A DNA stretch of 44,427 nucleotides from an uncultured Clostridia bacterium. GTDB taxonomy: Bacteria > Bacillota > Clostridia > TANB77 > CAG-508. Both the position numbers and the translations under genes were made by a program. The stretch is taken from contig CANQFS010000008.1 of the NCBI GenBank assembly GCA_947599825.1, forward strand, positions 1 to 44,427. Reading direction: 5' to 3'. The notes beneath the pieces are model-generated. The model did not search any database. It worked only from the letters and a program-made list of their open reading frames with translations, and was not told where the DNA came from. Of this stretch, positions 7,038 through 16,220 are shown in pieces (the first letter of the stretch is position 1; every line of letters begins with the position of its first letter).

Positions 7038-8948
7038 CTACATAATATAAAGTGCTGGGCGGAAACCGTAGTTAGTTGAAGTATTAGTTGCATAGTTATC
7101 ACCACGACTACACGCTGGGCCAGTAGAGAAAAGGAACGTATAACTTCCTCCACGAAGTTGATATCTTTCTTTTCCATCTTTATAATATCCTGCTTCCTGT
7201 GTCCACTCCCATAAGTTTCCGGCTATATCATATAGATTCTTTTTCTTTACATCTTCTGTGCTTGCTGTAGTTCTTAAGCTATTATAAAATTTTCCATCTG
7301 ATGTTATAAAGTTTCCTATATGATTCGCATCTACTAATGCATATCTTCCTTGTCCTGCTTTAAAATGTACATTTGTACTGTTATTGTAATAATTTCCCCA
7401 GTAACTTTCTGTCGTTACAATATTATTATTCCCATTTGCAATAAATGTCATCATAGTATCCCACATTGTTCCTGTTACTAAACCACTTTGTACATAATTT
7501 GAATTGCTATACATTTTATTACATAAAATTGTAGATGTAAAATAATCTGCATGATAATATGGTATCTCGCCTGCTTTACAAGTAATATTTCCTGTCGCTG
7601 TAGAGTTTCCTTCACGTATAGAAAAATCATCATCTGTCCATATTGTTGTTTCATGTTCTGCTGCAAAATCTAACTTTGTTGTTCCTTTGGTTAATGTAAT
7701 TCCACTTGTTCCTGCTTCATATCTTCCTATATAAAAACCTCCATATTTTTTTATTTGTGTAAATTCTGCTGCATTTGTCTGAGTTTCCCATGTTACGCTT
7801 GCACTCCAATCTATTTTTTTATAATCTTTTAATTCTACTGGTATCCATACAAATTGGTTGCCAAATATTACTTTTGTCTTTTCATCAGGTGTTAATGCAC
7901 TTTCTGCCTTTGGAATTCCTGTTGTGTCATATACTACTCCTGCTGGCACATCTGTTTGATTTGCATATTTGTTTTCATCTCTTGCATCATCTGATATTAC
8001 TACTCCACTTGTCTTTGTGCCTCCTACATAGTAAAAACCTTTTGGTACTGGTATGCTATCATTTCCTACTTTTACCATATTTACTGATACTTCTTTTTCT
8101 TTTAAATCTTCTAGTTCTTTTTGTGATTGTGCTAATTGTGTTTTTAAGTTACTTACTTGAGTTTCTAATTGTGTTTTACTCGAATTTAATTGTGTTATTT
8201 GTTGCTCTTGATTTGCTATTTGTGTATCTTTTGTTTTTATCTGTTCGTTTAAGCTATTAATTTGACTTTCTTTTGATTGTATTGTTGCTTCGTTTGCTGC
8301 TACTTGTTGTTCTAGTTCACTTTTTTGACTTTTTAGACCATTTATTTGCTCTTCTTTATTTTGTATATCTGCTTGTTTTTGCGCTACTTGCTTTGTTAGT
8401 TCATCTATTTGCTCTTGTTTTGCTTGTAAATTTGTTTCTCCCTGTGCTACTTGTTTATTTAGATTCTCTATTTGTTTTTCTTTTTCTTCTATGTTTGATT
8501 TATCTTCTTCTACTTGACTTGTTAATTCATTTATTCTTGTTTGCTTTTCTTCTATTTCTGTTTTTTGTTGATTAACTTGTCCTTGCAAATTATCTATCTC
8601 TCCATTTAATTCTTGTATATTCTCTTGCAATCCTTGTTTTTCTTGTTTTTGACTCTCTAACTGTTCTTCTAAACTTTTTATATTTTCATTTAATTTATCA
8701 ATCGTATCTTCTAATTCACCTATTTCGGGGTTCTCATAATACCCACCTTGCTCTAATTCATCATATAGCTCATTCATTCTTGTTTGCTCTTCTATTTGTG
8801 CTAATTCTATATTCTCTTTTGCTTTTTTGGCCATTGTAAATAAACCGTTTTCTCCTAGGGTTAAATTTAGGCTTATTCCTGCCAATATAATTAATACTAC
8901 AATTGTCACTACAAGTGAAACTAATGTAATTCCTTTTGCCTTTCTCAT
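7038..8948 (-). CDS. Prepilin-like protein with long coiled coil and FGE/C-type-lectin-like C-terminus, 636 aa
   Basis: The start ATG follows GGAGG by 8 bp. Residues 1-45 are a class III leader and helix, KAKG|ITLVSLVVTIVVLIILAG, then LGENGLFTMAKKAKEN as in PilA; position +5 is Ser. Residues about 75-292 are an uninterrupted Gln/Glu/Lys-rich coiled coil. Residues about 300-636 resemble the FGE-sulfatase (SUMF1) fold: VPKGFYYVGG, FVWIPV, GGFYIGRYEA, NLYDIAGNLWEW, LRGGSY and a final YGFRPAL. The two cysteines that FGE uses for catalysis are replaced (Phe605 and Gly610 by my alignment), so I infer a binding rather than enzymatic domain. The same fold displays variable residues in diversity-generating retroelement targets. 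It is monocistronic with its own promoter and terminator. It probably extends a lectin-like head from the envelope or a pilus. Confidence 0.8.
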   Translation of the reverse strand: MRKAKGITLVSLVVTIVVLIILAGISLNLTLGENGLFTMAKKAKENIELAQIEEQTRMNELYDELEQGGYYENPEIGELEDTIDKLNENIKSLEEQLESQKQEKQGLQENIQELNGEIDNLQGQVNQQKTEIEEKQTRINELTSQVEEDKSNIEEKEKQIENLNKQVAQGETNLQAKQEQIDELTKQVAQKQADIQNKEEQINGLKSQKSELEQQVAANEATIQSKESQINSLNEQIKTKDTQIANQEQQITQLNSSKTQLETQVSNLKTQLAQSQKELEDLKEKEVSVNMVKVGNDSIPVPKGFYYVGGTKTSGVVISDDARDENKYANQTDVPAGVVYDTTGIPKAESALTPDEKTKVIFGNQFVWIPVELKDYKKIDWSASVTWETQTNAAEFTQIKKYGGFYIGRYEAGTSGITLTKGTTKLDFAAEHETTIWTDDDFSIREGNSTATGNITCKAGEIPYYHADYFTSTILCNKMYSNSNYVQSGLVTGTMWDTMMTFIANGNNNIVTTESYWGNYYNNSTNVHFKAGQGRYALVDANHIGNFITSDGKFYNSLRTTASTEDVKKKNLYDIAGNLWEWTQEAGYYKDGKERYQLRGGSYTFLFSTGPACSRGDNYATNTSTNYGFRPALYIM

Positions 8949-9092
8949 TCGATTTTCCTCCTATACTTCTTACTATTTCTAATAAAAATAAAGCAAACAA
9001 AAATGTTATATATCTAGTATGTTTCTCTAAATTTTGTTTTATTCTTAAAAAAGATTCTTATATTATGTTTATAAGTTGTTACTATTTTTTAT

Positions 9093-9121
9093 ATTTTACC
9101 AATGCGTAATTTTTTCGTCAA
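9093..9121 (-). promoter_or_regulatory. Promoter of the 636-aa orphan pilin
   Basis: Minus strand -35 TTGACG (9116-9121), 17-bp spacer, -10 TAAAAT (9093-9098). Confidence 0.6.
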
Positions 9122-9200
9122 TACTTTCTTTGAAATTTATCAATTTATTTGTGTCCTTTATGTTAAAATATTATTTTTATAACGTACTTTTATCTCCATC

Positions 9201-9229
9201 TTGTTTTATTTTGCATAATATTGTATAAT
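9201..9229 (+). promoter_or_regulatory. asnS promoter
   Basis: -35 TTGTTT (9201-9206), 17-bp spacer, -10 TATAAT (9224-9229), immediately before the ribosome site. Confidence 0.65.
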
Positions 9230-9258
9230 TGCTACATAATGTAAAAGGAGGCAAAAAA

Positions 9259-10650
9259 ATGGAAAATATATTAGTAAAAGATTTATACCGTAATACTGAT
9301 AATTATGTTGGAAAAGAGACCCAAATTTCTGGTTGGGTAAAAACCCTTAGAGATTCTAAAACTTTCGGATTTATTGAATTAAATGATGGCTCATTTTTCA
9401 AGAATGTGCAAATTGTATTTGATACCGCATTACCTAATTTTGATGAAATTTGTAAGTTAACTATTAGCTCTTCTATTATTGCTACAGGAACTGTTGTAAA
9501 AACTGAAAATGCTAAACAACCTTTTGAAATAAAAGCAAGCAAAGTAGAAATTTTTGATATGGCAGATAGTGACTATCCGCTTCAAAAGAAAAGACATACA
9601 TTTGAATATTTAAGAACAATATCTTATTTACGTCCAAGAACAAATACATTTAATGCTGTTTTTCGTGTACGTAGTGTTCTTTCTTATGCGATTCATAAGT
9701 TTTTCCAAGAAAGAGGCTTTGTATATGTTCATACCCCACTTATTACTTCTAGCGACTGCGAAGGAGCAGGCGAAATGTTTAACGTTTCTACTTTAGATTT
9801 TGAAAATATTCCAAAATTAGAAGATGGAAGTGTAGATTATTCAAAAGACTTTTTTGGAAAAAATGCTCACCTTACTGTAAGTGGTCAATTAGATGTTGAA
9901 AATTATGCTTTTGCTTTTCGTAATGTATATACTTTTGGTCCAACATTTAGAGCAGAAAATTCTAACACTGTAAAACATGCCGCTGAATTTTGGATGATAG
10001 AGCCAGAAATGTGCTTTGCTGACTTAGAAGATGATATGAATTTAGCAGAAGATATGATTAAATATATTATTTCTTATGTATTAGAAAATGCACCAGAGGA
10101 AATGGAATTTTTTGACCAATTTATTGCACCTGGCTTACTTGAAAGATTAAATCATGTAGTAAATTCTGACTTTGGAAGAATTACTTATACTGATGCTATT
10201 AAAGAATTGGAAAAAAATAATGATAATTTTGAGTACAAAGTTTCTTGGGGTGTTGACATTCAAACTGAGCATGAACGTTATTTAAGTGAAGTTGTTTTTG
10301 GAAAGCCTGTTTTTGTAACAGATTATCCAAAGGATATTAAAGCATTTTATATGAAACAAAATGATGATGGTAAAACTGTTGCTGCTACTGACCTTTTAGT
10401 TCCTGGTATTGGTGAATTAATTGGTGGTAGCCAAAGAGAAGATGATATTGAAAAATTAAGAACTAGAATTAAAGAGCTTGGCTTGAAAGAAGAAGATTAC
10501 TGGTGGTATTTAGATTTACGTCGTTTCGGAAGTAGTAAACACGCAGGTTTTGGTTTAGGTTTTGAAAGAATGATGATGTACTTAACTGGTATGCAAAATA
10601 TTCGTGATGTTATTCCTTTCCCAAGAACTCCTAAAAATTGTGATTTTTAA
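9259..10650 (+). CDS. asnS: Asparagine--tRNA ligase
   Basis: Class II synthetase that charges tRNA-Asn directly. The N-terminal OB fold ([22 protein letters not shown]), motif 2 ([12 protein letters not shown], then [11 protein letters not shown]) and motif 3 ([15 protein letters not shown]) are AsnRS-like rather than AspRS-like. It ends DVIPFPRTP, which is typical. Length is 463 aa. ATG 9259 follows AAAGGAGG by 7 bp; the upstream in-frame ATG at 9229 overlaps the promoter -10 and lacks an SD. Because AsnRS is present, GatCAB is needed here mainly for Gln-tRNA-Gln. Confidence 0.95.
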   Translation: MENILVKDLYRNTDNYVGKETQISGWVKTLRDSKTFGFIELNDGSFFKNVQIVFDTALPNFDEICKLTISSSIIATGTVVKTENAKQPFEIKASKVEIFDMADSDYPLQKKRHTFEYLRTISYLRPRTNTFNAVFRVRSVLSYAIHKFFQERGFVYVHTPLITSSDCEGAGEMFNVSTLDFENIPKLEDGSVDYSKDFFGKNAHLTVSGQLDVENYAFAFRNVYTFGPTFRAENSNTVKHAAEFWMIEPEMCFADLEDDMNLAEDMIKYIISYVLENAPEEMEFFDQFIAPGLLERLNHVVNSDFGRITYTDAIKELEKNNDNFEYKVSWGVDIQTEHERYLSEVVFGKPVFVTDYPKDIKAFYMKQNDDGKTVAATDLLVPGIGELIGGSQREDDIEKLRTRIKELGLKEEDYWWYLDLRRFGSSKHAGFGLGFERMMMYLTGMQNIRDVIPFPRTPKNCDF

Positions 10651-10758
10651 TTTGCTTTTAATAAAATTTTGTATGAAATTTATATAAATGCTTTAATTTT
10701 AAAGAAAATTTTATTGATATATACCTTTTAATTCAATAAGAAAGGATAAAAATTTAAT

Positions 10759-11710
10759 ATGAAAAGAAAAAAAGTTGTTATTTTAGGTGGAGGAACACGG
10801 AACTTCTAGCGTTTTAAGAGGCTTAAAATACTTCCCTATTGAAATTACAGCAGTTATTACTGTTTCTGACAATGGTAGCAGCACCGGTAGGCTTCGTAAA
10901 GAATTCTCTACCCCTGCTGTAGGAGATGTTAGACATGTTTTAAGCAGTTTATCTACTCTTCCTGATGAAATAAAAGACATTATGGAGTACCGTTTATCTA
11001 CTTATAGTGATTTAAATGGTCATGCTCTCGGAAATTTAATTTTAACTTCTTTACTAAAAGAAACCAATAGCTTCAAAACAAGTATTGAATATTTAAGTAA
11101 ATTGCTTCATGTAGAGCATACTGTTCTTCCTCTTTCAGAAGATTGTTTAACGCTTATGGGAGAAACTACAGATGGTGAAATTATAGAAGGAGAAGAAAAT
11201 ATTACAAAAGCAAATAAAGAATATTCTCGTATTTTTTATAAAGAAAATCCTCATATTTTTCCGGAAGTTTTTGAAAGAATAAATGAGGCAGATTTAATTA
11301 TTATTAGTATGGGAAGCTTATATACCAGTGTTATGCCTCATTTAATTTGCCCAGAAGTTGCAAATGCAATAAAAGATGCCAAAGCTAATGTAATGTATAT
11401 ATGTAATGCAATGACGCAACCCGGTGAAACAGATAATTTTACAGTAAATGACCATGTTCAAATGTTAGAAAAATATATTGGAAAAGATACTATTGATGCA
11501 GTTATTGTAAGTACAACAAAAATTAGTGATGAACTTTTAAATAAATATGCAACGGAAGAACAGAAAGATCCTGTTCGTATTGATTACGAAAATATTGTTA
11601 AACAAAATTATGAACTTTTAGAGGGTGATTTGCTAACAACAGCAGATGGTACAATTAAGCATGATAGTTTGAAATTGAGTTCAATTATTTTTTCTTATTT
11701 GATGAGATAA
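10759..11710 (+). pseudogene. yvcK: YvcK/CofD-like gluconeogenesis factor, frameshifted near the N-terminus
   Basis: The natural start is ATG 10759 (AAAGGA 12 bp upstream), encoding MKRKKVVILGGGT. An extra C at about 10798 shifts the frame and a stop follows three codons later. Removing that base restores GGGTGTSSVLRGLK, the family's glycine-rich nucleotide-binding loop, and an ORF of 316 aa, the usual length. The remainder is intact and family-like: TVSDNGSSTGRLR, GDVRHVLSSLS, NGHALGNLILTSL, SMGSLYTSVMPHL and YICNAMTQPGETDNFTV. YvcK is needed for growth on gluconeogenic carbon sources and influences cell-wall synthesis in Bacillus. A GTG at 10787 would give a product lacking the binding loop, so I do not accept it. 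The lesion may be a sequencing or assembly error, since the downstream codons look undecayed. Confidence 0.85.
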
Positions 11711-11847
11711 AAAATCGAGCTTACAGGTCTAGATACATATCTTTAAAGTATTTTAGTAAATTTTATTTGGTACAAATTACCTTTGCTTTTTCTTGCTGTT
11801 TTATGTTAATATAAATATAGAGTTGTAAGAAAGTTGAGGGAGTTTTT

Positions 11848-12105
11848 ATGAAGATAATAAATACTTTGGTTAGTAAAATTAAGAATTTAGATGAAAGTGT
11901 AAAGAAACTTATGTGTAAGGGATATTCTTTTTCTTTCCTACTATGCATTTTTGCTAGTTTAACCCTTTTTACATATGAAATTTTTTATAGTAATCCTACT
12001 TTATATTATATTGGGCTTTCCCTATTTCGCACTAGCTTAATGTTCGCTTGTACTTTCTTTATTTGTGGAATTGGCTTTGATACAATAAAAAAAGAGAAAA
12101 TATAA
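11848..12105 (+). CDS. Small two-helix membrane protein, 85 aa
   Basis: Residues about 26-46 (YSFSFLLCIFASLTLFTYEI) and 53-74 (YYIGLSLFRTSLMFACTFFI) are hydrophobic helices; the N-terminus is basic and cytoplasmic by charge. ATG follows GAGGGAG. It resembles small conserved clostridial membrane proteins of unknown function. It lies 137 bp after yvcK and converges on gatB across a shared terminator. Confidence 0.7.
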   Translation: MKIINTLVSKIKNLDESVKKLMCKGYSFSFLLCIFASLTLFTYEIFYSNPTLYYIGLSLFRTSLMFACTFFICGIGFDTIKKEKI

Positions 12106-12106
12106 G

Positions 12107-12137
12107 AAAAAAAAGATGGCTTAAAGCCACCTTTTTA
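12107..12137. terminator. Bidirectional terminator between the 85-aa gene and gatB
   Basis: AAAAAG-A-TGGCT pairs with AGCCA-CC-TTTTT around a 3-nt loop, with A/T-tracts on both sides. It overlaps the gatB stop codon. Confidence 0.75.
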
Positions 12138-13577
12138 TTTTTTTAATTCTTCTAAGAACATTTTATTTAGCATTTGTGGGTTTGCCTTTCCTTTGGTTTC
12201 TTTCATGGCTTGCCCTACTAAGAAACCAAGTGCTTTATCTTTTCCGGCTTTAAAGTCTGCTATAGATTGAGGATTTGCCTCTAAGATTTTCATTACTACT
12301 TCTTTTATTGCTCCCTCGTCTGAAATTTGTATCCAGCCTTTTTCTTTGATGATTTCTTCTGGGTCTTTTGGATTTTCGAATAATTCTTCTATTACTTTTT
12401 TACCAATAGCGCTACTAATGGTTCCTTTATCTATTAAAGTTATCATTTTCGCTAACTGCTCTGCGGTAAATGGTATTTGGTCTGGTTCTAATTCTTTTTC
12501 GTTTAGAATTCTAGAAACATCAGATAATAGCCAGTTGGCTACTGTTTTTGCATTGTTACAAATACTTTGTGCTTCTTCAAATAAGTTGGATAAGTGTTTT
12601 GATGCAGTTAGTAAGTTACTATCTTTTTCAGATAAACCAAATTCTTGTATATATCTTGCACGTCTACTTTCTGGCAATTCTGGCAAATTGTTTTTTATAT
12701 TTTCAATATAGTCTTCTGATAAACGAATAGCAACTAAGTCTGGGTCTGGGAAGTAACGATAGTCTTGAGCATCTTCTTTATCTCTCATAGAGAAGTTTTT
12801 TCCAGATACATCGTCCCAACGCAAGGTCTCTTGTTCTATTGTTCCACCTTCTTCTATAACGTCAATTTGTCTATCTGCTTCATATTCAATTGCTCTTACT
12901 ATACTTCTAAAAGAGTTCATATTTTTCATTTCTGTACGTGTTCCAAATTCGGTAGTACCTTTTTTTCTTACTGATACATTGACATCGGCACGAAGTGAAC
13001 CTTCTTGCATTTTACAGTCAGATACTTCAATGTACTCTAAAATAGATTTTAGTTTTTTTAGGTATGCTTCTGCCTCCTTGCTACTGCGTAAATCTGGCTC
13101 TGATACAATTTCAATTAAAGGAACGCCTGCTCTGTTTAAGTCTACTAAACTTCCTCCACCAAATTCATTGTGGTTTAGTTTTCCTGCATCTTCTTCTATA
13201 TGGATACGTGTTAAGCGAATTTTCTTCTTTTCTCCGTTTTCTAGTTCTATTTCAATGTAGCCATACTCACAAAGTGGCTTATCAAATTGAGATATTTGGT
13301 AAGATTTTGGAAGGTCTGGATAGAAGTAGTTTTTTCTATCGTTTTTGCTATCTCTTGAAATTTCACAGTTTGTAGCAAGCCCTGCTTTTACGGCATATTC
13401 TACTACTTTTTCATTTAAAACTGGAAGTGTTCCTGGCATTGCCATGCAAATTGGACAGGTATGTGTGTTAGGATCTGCTCCAAATTCGGTTGGACAACTA
13501 CAAAAGATTTTTGTTTTTGTAGATAATTCTGCGTGTACCTCTAGCCCTATTACAATTTCATAATCTTCTCTTGCCAT
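12135..13577 (-). CDS. gatB: Asp/Glu-tRNA amidotransferase subunit B
   Basis: GatB activates the acyl group of mischarged Glu-tRNA-Gln (or Asp-tRNA-Asn) before amide transfer. MAREDYEIVIGLEVHAELST, SCPTEFGADPNTHTCPICMAM and ADVNVSVR are hallmark segments, and the C-terminal YqeY-like tail ends LNKMFLEELKK. I choose ATG 13577 (AGGAGGTG upstream), giving 480 aa. The frame is open to 13655, but that region is inside gatA. The start lies 1 bp after the gatA stop, with the SD inside gatA, so the two are translationally coupled. It is the last gene of gatCAB. Confidence 0.95.
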   Translation of the reverse strand: MAREDYEIVIGLEVHAELSTKTKIFCSCPTEFGADPNTHTCPICMAMPGTLPVLNEKVVEYAVKAGLATNCEISRDSKNDRKNYFYPDLPKSYQISQFDKPLCEYGYIEIELENGEKKKIRLTRIHIEEDAGKLNHNEFGGGSLVDLNRAGVPLIEIVSEPDLRSSKEAEAYLKKLKSILEYIEVSDCKMQEGSLRADVNVSVRKKGTTEFGTRTEMKNMNSFRSIVRAIEYEADRQIDVIEEGGTIEQETLRWDDVSGKNFSMRDKEDAQDYRYFPDPDLVAIRLSEDYIENIKNNLPELPESRRARYIQEFGLSEKDSNLLTASKHLSNLFEEAQSICNNAKTVANWLLSDVSRILNEKELEPDQIPFTAEQLAKMITLIDKGTISSAIGKKVIEELFENPKDPEEIIKEKGWIQISDEGAIKEVVMKILEANPQSIADFKAGKDKALGFLVGQAMKETKGKANPQMLNKMFLEELKK

Positions 13578-13578
13578 A

Positions 13579-15057
13579 TTAGCACACACCTCCTTTAAAT
13601 TGTGGCTTATTACTTTCTCTAAATTTAATTTTTTGTTCAAATGTATAAGCAGCATTTAAAATTTCTTCTTCTCCAAAACGCTTTCCAATTAGTTGCATTC
13701 CTATTGGCATACCTTTAGAATCTACTCCGCATGGAATTGAAATTCCTGGAAGTCCTGCAATATTAACAGATACTGTGCATATATCTGATAAATACATTTC
13801 TAGTGGATTGCTTGATTTGGTTCCTATTTCAAATGCTACTGTTGGTGAAGTTGGTGTTAATAGTATGTCATATTTTTCAAATGCTTCTTCAAATTGCTTT
13901 CTTACTAAAGTTCTTACTTGTTGTGCTTTTTTATAATAAGCATCATAGTAACCAGAAGATAGTACATAAGTTCCTAAAATGATTCTTCTTTTTACTTCTG
14001 GGCCAAATCCTTCACTTCTAGAATTGCGGTAAATATCTTTTAAATTGCTAAAGTTTTGTGTTCTATATCCATAGCGAATTCCATCAAATCTTCCTAAGTT
14101 TGAACTTGCTTCTGCACAAGCAATAATGTAATAAGTTGCTAAAGAATAATTTGCAATATCTAACGAAAATTCTTCTACTTTTGCTCCCATTTCTTTATAA
14201 GTTTCAATGGCTTCTTGCAAACTTTTCTTTACTTCTTCATTTATTCCTTCTCCAAAGAATTCTTTTGGAATTCCTATTTTTAAGCCTTTTACATCATTTT
14301 TTAAGCATTTAGTATAATCTACCTTTTCTTTTGCCTCAGAAGTTGTATCTTTTTCGTCATGTCCTGTGATAATGTTTAGTAAAATTGCTGCATCTTCTAC
14401 ATCTTTAGTAATTGGACCTATTTGGTCTAAAGATGAAGCAAATGCTACTAAGCCATAACGAGATACTAAGCCATAGGTTGGCTTTAAGCCTACTACTCCG
14501 CAAAAAGAAGCAGGCTGACGAATAGAGCCACCAGTATCTGAACCTAATGCCCATGGCACTAAGTTTGCAGCAACGGCTGCTGCACTTCCTCCAGAAGACC
14601 CTCCTGGTACTGTATTTAAATTCCATGGATTTCTTGTTACATGAAATGCAGAATATTCGGTAGAACCACCCATAGCAAATTCGTCCATGTTTAATTTTCC
14701 TAGATTTATTAAATTTTCTTCTTTTAATTTTTCTACAACGGTTGCATCATAAGGTGATACAAAGTTTTCTAACATTTTAGAGCTACAAGTTGTTTTTATT
14801 CCTTTTGTACAAATGTTGTCTTTTATTCCTATAGGAATGCCTGCAAGTTTTGATGTAATTTCTCCTTTTGCTACCTTTTCTTCTATTTGCTTTGCTTCTT
14901 CTTGTGCTTCATTACATAGTGTTGTAACAAAGGCTTGCACATCTTTTTCCTTTTCTTCAATTCTATTTGCATAGGCTTTTATAATTTGGCTTATTGTAAT
15001 TTCTTTTTTTTCTAATTTTTCTTGCAATTCATGCACAGTTAATTCTGTAATATCCAT
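13579..15057 (-). CDS. gatA: Asp/Glu-tRNA amidotransferase subunit A
   Basis: This amidase-signature glutaminase supplies ammonia to GatB. The Lys-cisSer-Ser machinery is visible: [13 protein letters not shown] with the Lys, [15 protein letters not shown], and [15 protein letters not shown] with the nucleophile region. At 492 aa it has typical length. It lies between gatC and gatB on the minus strand. The gatC-gatA gap contains a small inverted repeat resembling mobile-repeat debris. Confidence 0.96.
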   Translation of the reverse strand: MDITELTVHELQEKLEKKEITISQIIKAYANRIEEKEKDVQAFVTTLCNEAQEEAKQIEEKVAKGEITSKLAGIPIGIKDNICTKGIKTTCSSKMLENFVSPYDATVVEKLKEENLINLGKLNMDEFAMGGSTEYSAFHVTRNPWNLNTVPGGSSGGSAAAVAANLVPWALGSDTGGSIRQPASFCGVVGLKPTYGLVSRYGLVAFASSLDQIGPITKDVEDAAILLNIITGHDEKDTTSEAKEKVDYTKCLKNDVKGLKIGIPKEFFGEGINEEVKKSLQEAIETYKEMGAKVEEFSLDIANYSLATYYIIACAEASSNLGRFDGIRYGYRTQNFSNLKDIYRNSRSEGFGPEVKRRIILGTYVLSSGYYDAYYKKAQQVRTLVRKQFEEAFEKYDILLTPTSPTVAFEIGTKSSNPLEMYLSDICTVSVNIAGLPGISIPCGVDSKGMPIGMQLIGKRFGEEEILNAAYTFEQKIKFRESNKPQFKGGVC

Positions 15058-15071
15058 CTGTTCTCCTTTCT

Positions 15072-15115
15072 ATGTACCTTTAGGAAACGTCCCCAATGGT
15101 ACATCTGTCCCTTTT
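15072..15115. repeat. REP-like scrap between gatC and gatA
   Basis: ATGTACC (15072-15078) and GGTACAT (15098-15104) form a 7-bp inverted repeat enclosing GGAAACGTCCCC; TGTCCC follows. GGGGAC(G/A)-type strings also occur at 7009 and 26378. They look like fragments of one dispersed repeat, here inserted inside the gatCAB operon. Confidence 0.45.
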
Positions 15116-15136
15116 GGTAACTTTTATTATCATATT

Positions 15137-15424
15137 TTATTGAATTACCTTTGGTATTTTAAACATATTTCTTTCTTTTTCTGGGGCATTTGCAAGTAAT
15201 GCTTCATTATCTTCAAATACCTTTATTTCGTCTTTACGAAATACGTTTTCGTTTTCATTTACTCCAAAAGATTCTCCTAAACCTTCTACTGGTGCATTAT
15301 TTACAATGTTTGCAAAATTTAAAATGTCTTGCAAATGTAGTAAATAAGTATCTATTTCTTCTTCTTTTAAATTTAAGTTGGCTAGTTTTGCTATATGCAA
15401 AATTTCTTCTCTACTTACTTTCAT
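15137..15424 (-). CDS. gatC: Asp/Glu-tRNA amidotransferase subunit C
   Basis: Small stabilising subunit of GatCAB. It has the family pattern ILHIAKLANLNLKEEEIDTY, then LQDILNFANIVNNAPVEGL, and ends FKIPKVIQ. ATG 15424 follows AAAGGAAAT, giving 95 aa, the usual length. The upstream in-frame ATG at 15469 lacks an SD and is close to the predicted promoter. First gene of the operon. Confidence 0.93.
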   Translation of the reverse strand: MKVSREEILHIAKLANLNLKEEEIDTYLLHLQDILNFANIVNNAPVEGLGESFGVNENENVFRKDEIKVFEDNEALLANAPEKERNMFKIPKVIQ

Positions 15425-15478
15425 ATTTATTATTTCCTTTCCTAAAATGCAAACGCAATTATTTTTCAAACTTTTGTT

Positions 15479-15507
15479 ATTATACCTTTTTTTTCTGTAA
15501 ATTACAA
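15479..15507 (-). promoter_or_regulatory. gatCAB promoter
   Basis: Minus strand -35 TTGTAA (15502-15507), 17-bp spacer, -10 TATAAT (15479-15484), about 55 bp before gatC. Confidence 0.65.
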
Positions 15508-15513
15508 GAAAAC

Positions 15514-15556
15514 TTGCAAAAAAAGTTACGCAAAATCAAACTTTTGCGTAACTTTT
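15514..15556 (-). terminator. Terminator of the uvrC operon
   Basis: AAAAGTTACGCAAAA (15521-15535) pairs perfectly with TTTTGCGTAACTTTT (15542-15556). On the minus strand a run of seven T follows the stem. It ends the 215-aa gene just before the gatC promoter. Confidence 0.85.
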
Positions 15557-15559
15557 CGC

Positions 15560-16207
15560 TTAATTTTTCAAAACTTCTTTTGCAAATTGCTCTGCTGTTT
15601 CTTCTATAAAATTCCAAAAACTAGGATAGTCTAGAATTTCTCCAGTATATTCTATTTTTCTAGACAAATATCCTTCTAGTTCTTTTTTCCATGTTTTCTC
15701 TACTCTTTCATCAAAAAGAGCAATTCCTGTATTTGGTAATATTTCTGGAATTTCTTGTAAGCTTTTCATAGAAATGTGCTTATCTTTAAGCATAAGATAG
15801 TTAATTTCTCCATAACTTTTATACAGACCATTTTCAGAAAAGAAATCACTAAAACTCCACTCTATATTATTTCTTGGATTTATTACTTTTTTACTTTCTT
15901 TATCCCATATAAAAGAATCTATTAAAAATTTTTCAAAAAAATAATAATCTAAATACAAATGAGCGTACATTCCAAATTTTACAGAATTGTTTGGAAAATA
16001 TAATTCTTTTTTTGCTTGTTCTAAGTCTGGCACCCACAACAAACCATTAGATGCTTTTTTTCTATAATGAGTTTTTTGCTTGTCTGCTTTTGCTAAGTCC
16101 GGAATTAAGTTTCCAGCCATAAAATTGATTTTATCAAGTAACAAAGTAGGACTTAATTTATTATAAACTTGCTGTGCAAAACTAAGATGATACAACATTC
16201 CTGGCAT
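15560..16207 (-). CDS. Conserved protein resembling zinc-dependent phospholipase C-like families, 215 aa
   Basis: I cannot assign a firm function. Early residues read MLYHLSFAQQVYNKL, then NFMAGNLIPDL, KTHYRKK and MYAHLYLDYYFF. The spaced His and Asp residues (H7, D37, H47, H83, D87) resemble the metal-binding pattern of the zinc-dependent phospholipase C/S1-P1-like alpha-helical fold. No signal peptide is present, so it should be cytoplasmic. ATG follows AAGGAGG. It lies 13 bp after the DUF4116 gene and is the last gene of the uvrC operon. The family link is inference from motif spacing. Confidence 0.6.
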   Translation of the reverse strand: MPGMLYHLSFAQQVYNKLSPTLLLDKINFMAGNLIPDLAKADKQKTHYRKKASNGLLWVPDLEQAKKELYFPNNSVKFGMYAHLYLDYYFFEKFLIDSFIWDKESKKVINPRNNIEWSFSDFFSENGLYKSYGEINYLMLKDKHISMKSLQEIPEILPNTGIALFDERVEKTWKKELEGYLSRKIEYTGEILDYPSFWNFIEETAEQFAKEVLKN

Positions 16208-16220
16208 ATGATTTTCCTCC

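Larger units (their letters stand above)
8949..9258. promoter_or_regulatory. Divergent promoter region, orphan pilin (-) and asnS (+)
   Basis: This 310-bp AT-rich region contains the two promoters listed separately and no ORF. The pilin leader would be about 138 nt and the asnS leader about 23 nt. Confidence 0.6.

Noticed and set aside
7775..8575. Leu-rich plus-strand ORFs of 161 and 100 aa
   Set aside because: They are the complement of the Gln/Glu/Lys-rich coiled-coil region. Their composition is a direct consequence of that and they lack ribosome sites.
6499..8948. Complete diversity-generating retroelement
   Set aside because: Only a lectin-like target fold is seen. No reverse transcriptase, accessory protein or second copy of the C-terminal coding sequence occurs in the window.
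9181..9258. T-box leaders before the tRNA synthetase genes
   Set aside because: The predicted leaders of asnS, serS, aspS and gltX are roughly 20-70 nt and lack the conserved T-box bulge and antiterminator.
10787..11710. GTG-started 307-aa version of YvcK
   Set aside because: It lacks a ribosome site and the family's glycine-rich loop, which is encoded just upstream in another frame. A frameshift explains the sequence better.
13578..13655. Upstream ATG giving a 506-aa GatB
   Set aside because: The extra 26 residues lie inside gatA and do not resemble GatB; a strong SD precedes ATG 13577, whose product begins at the conserved position.
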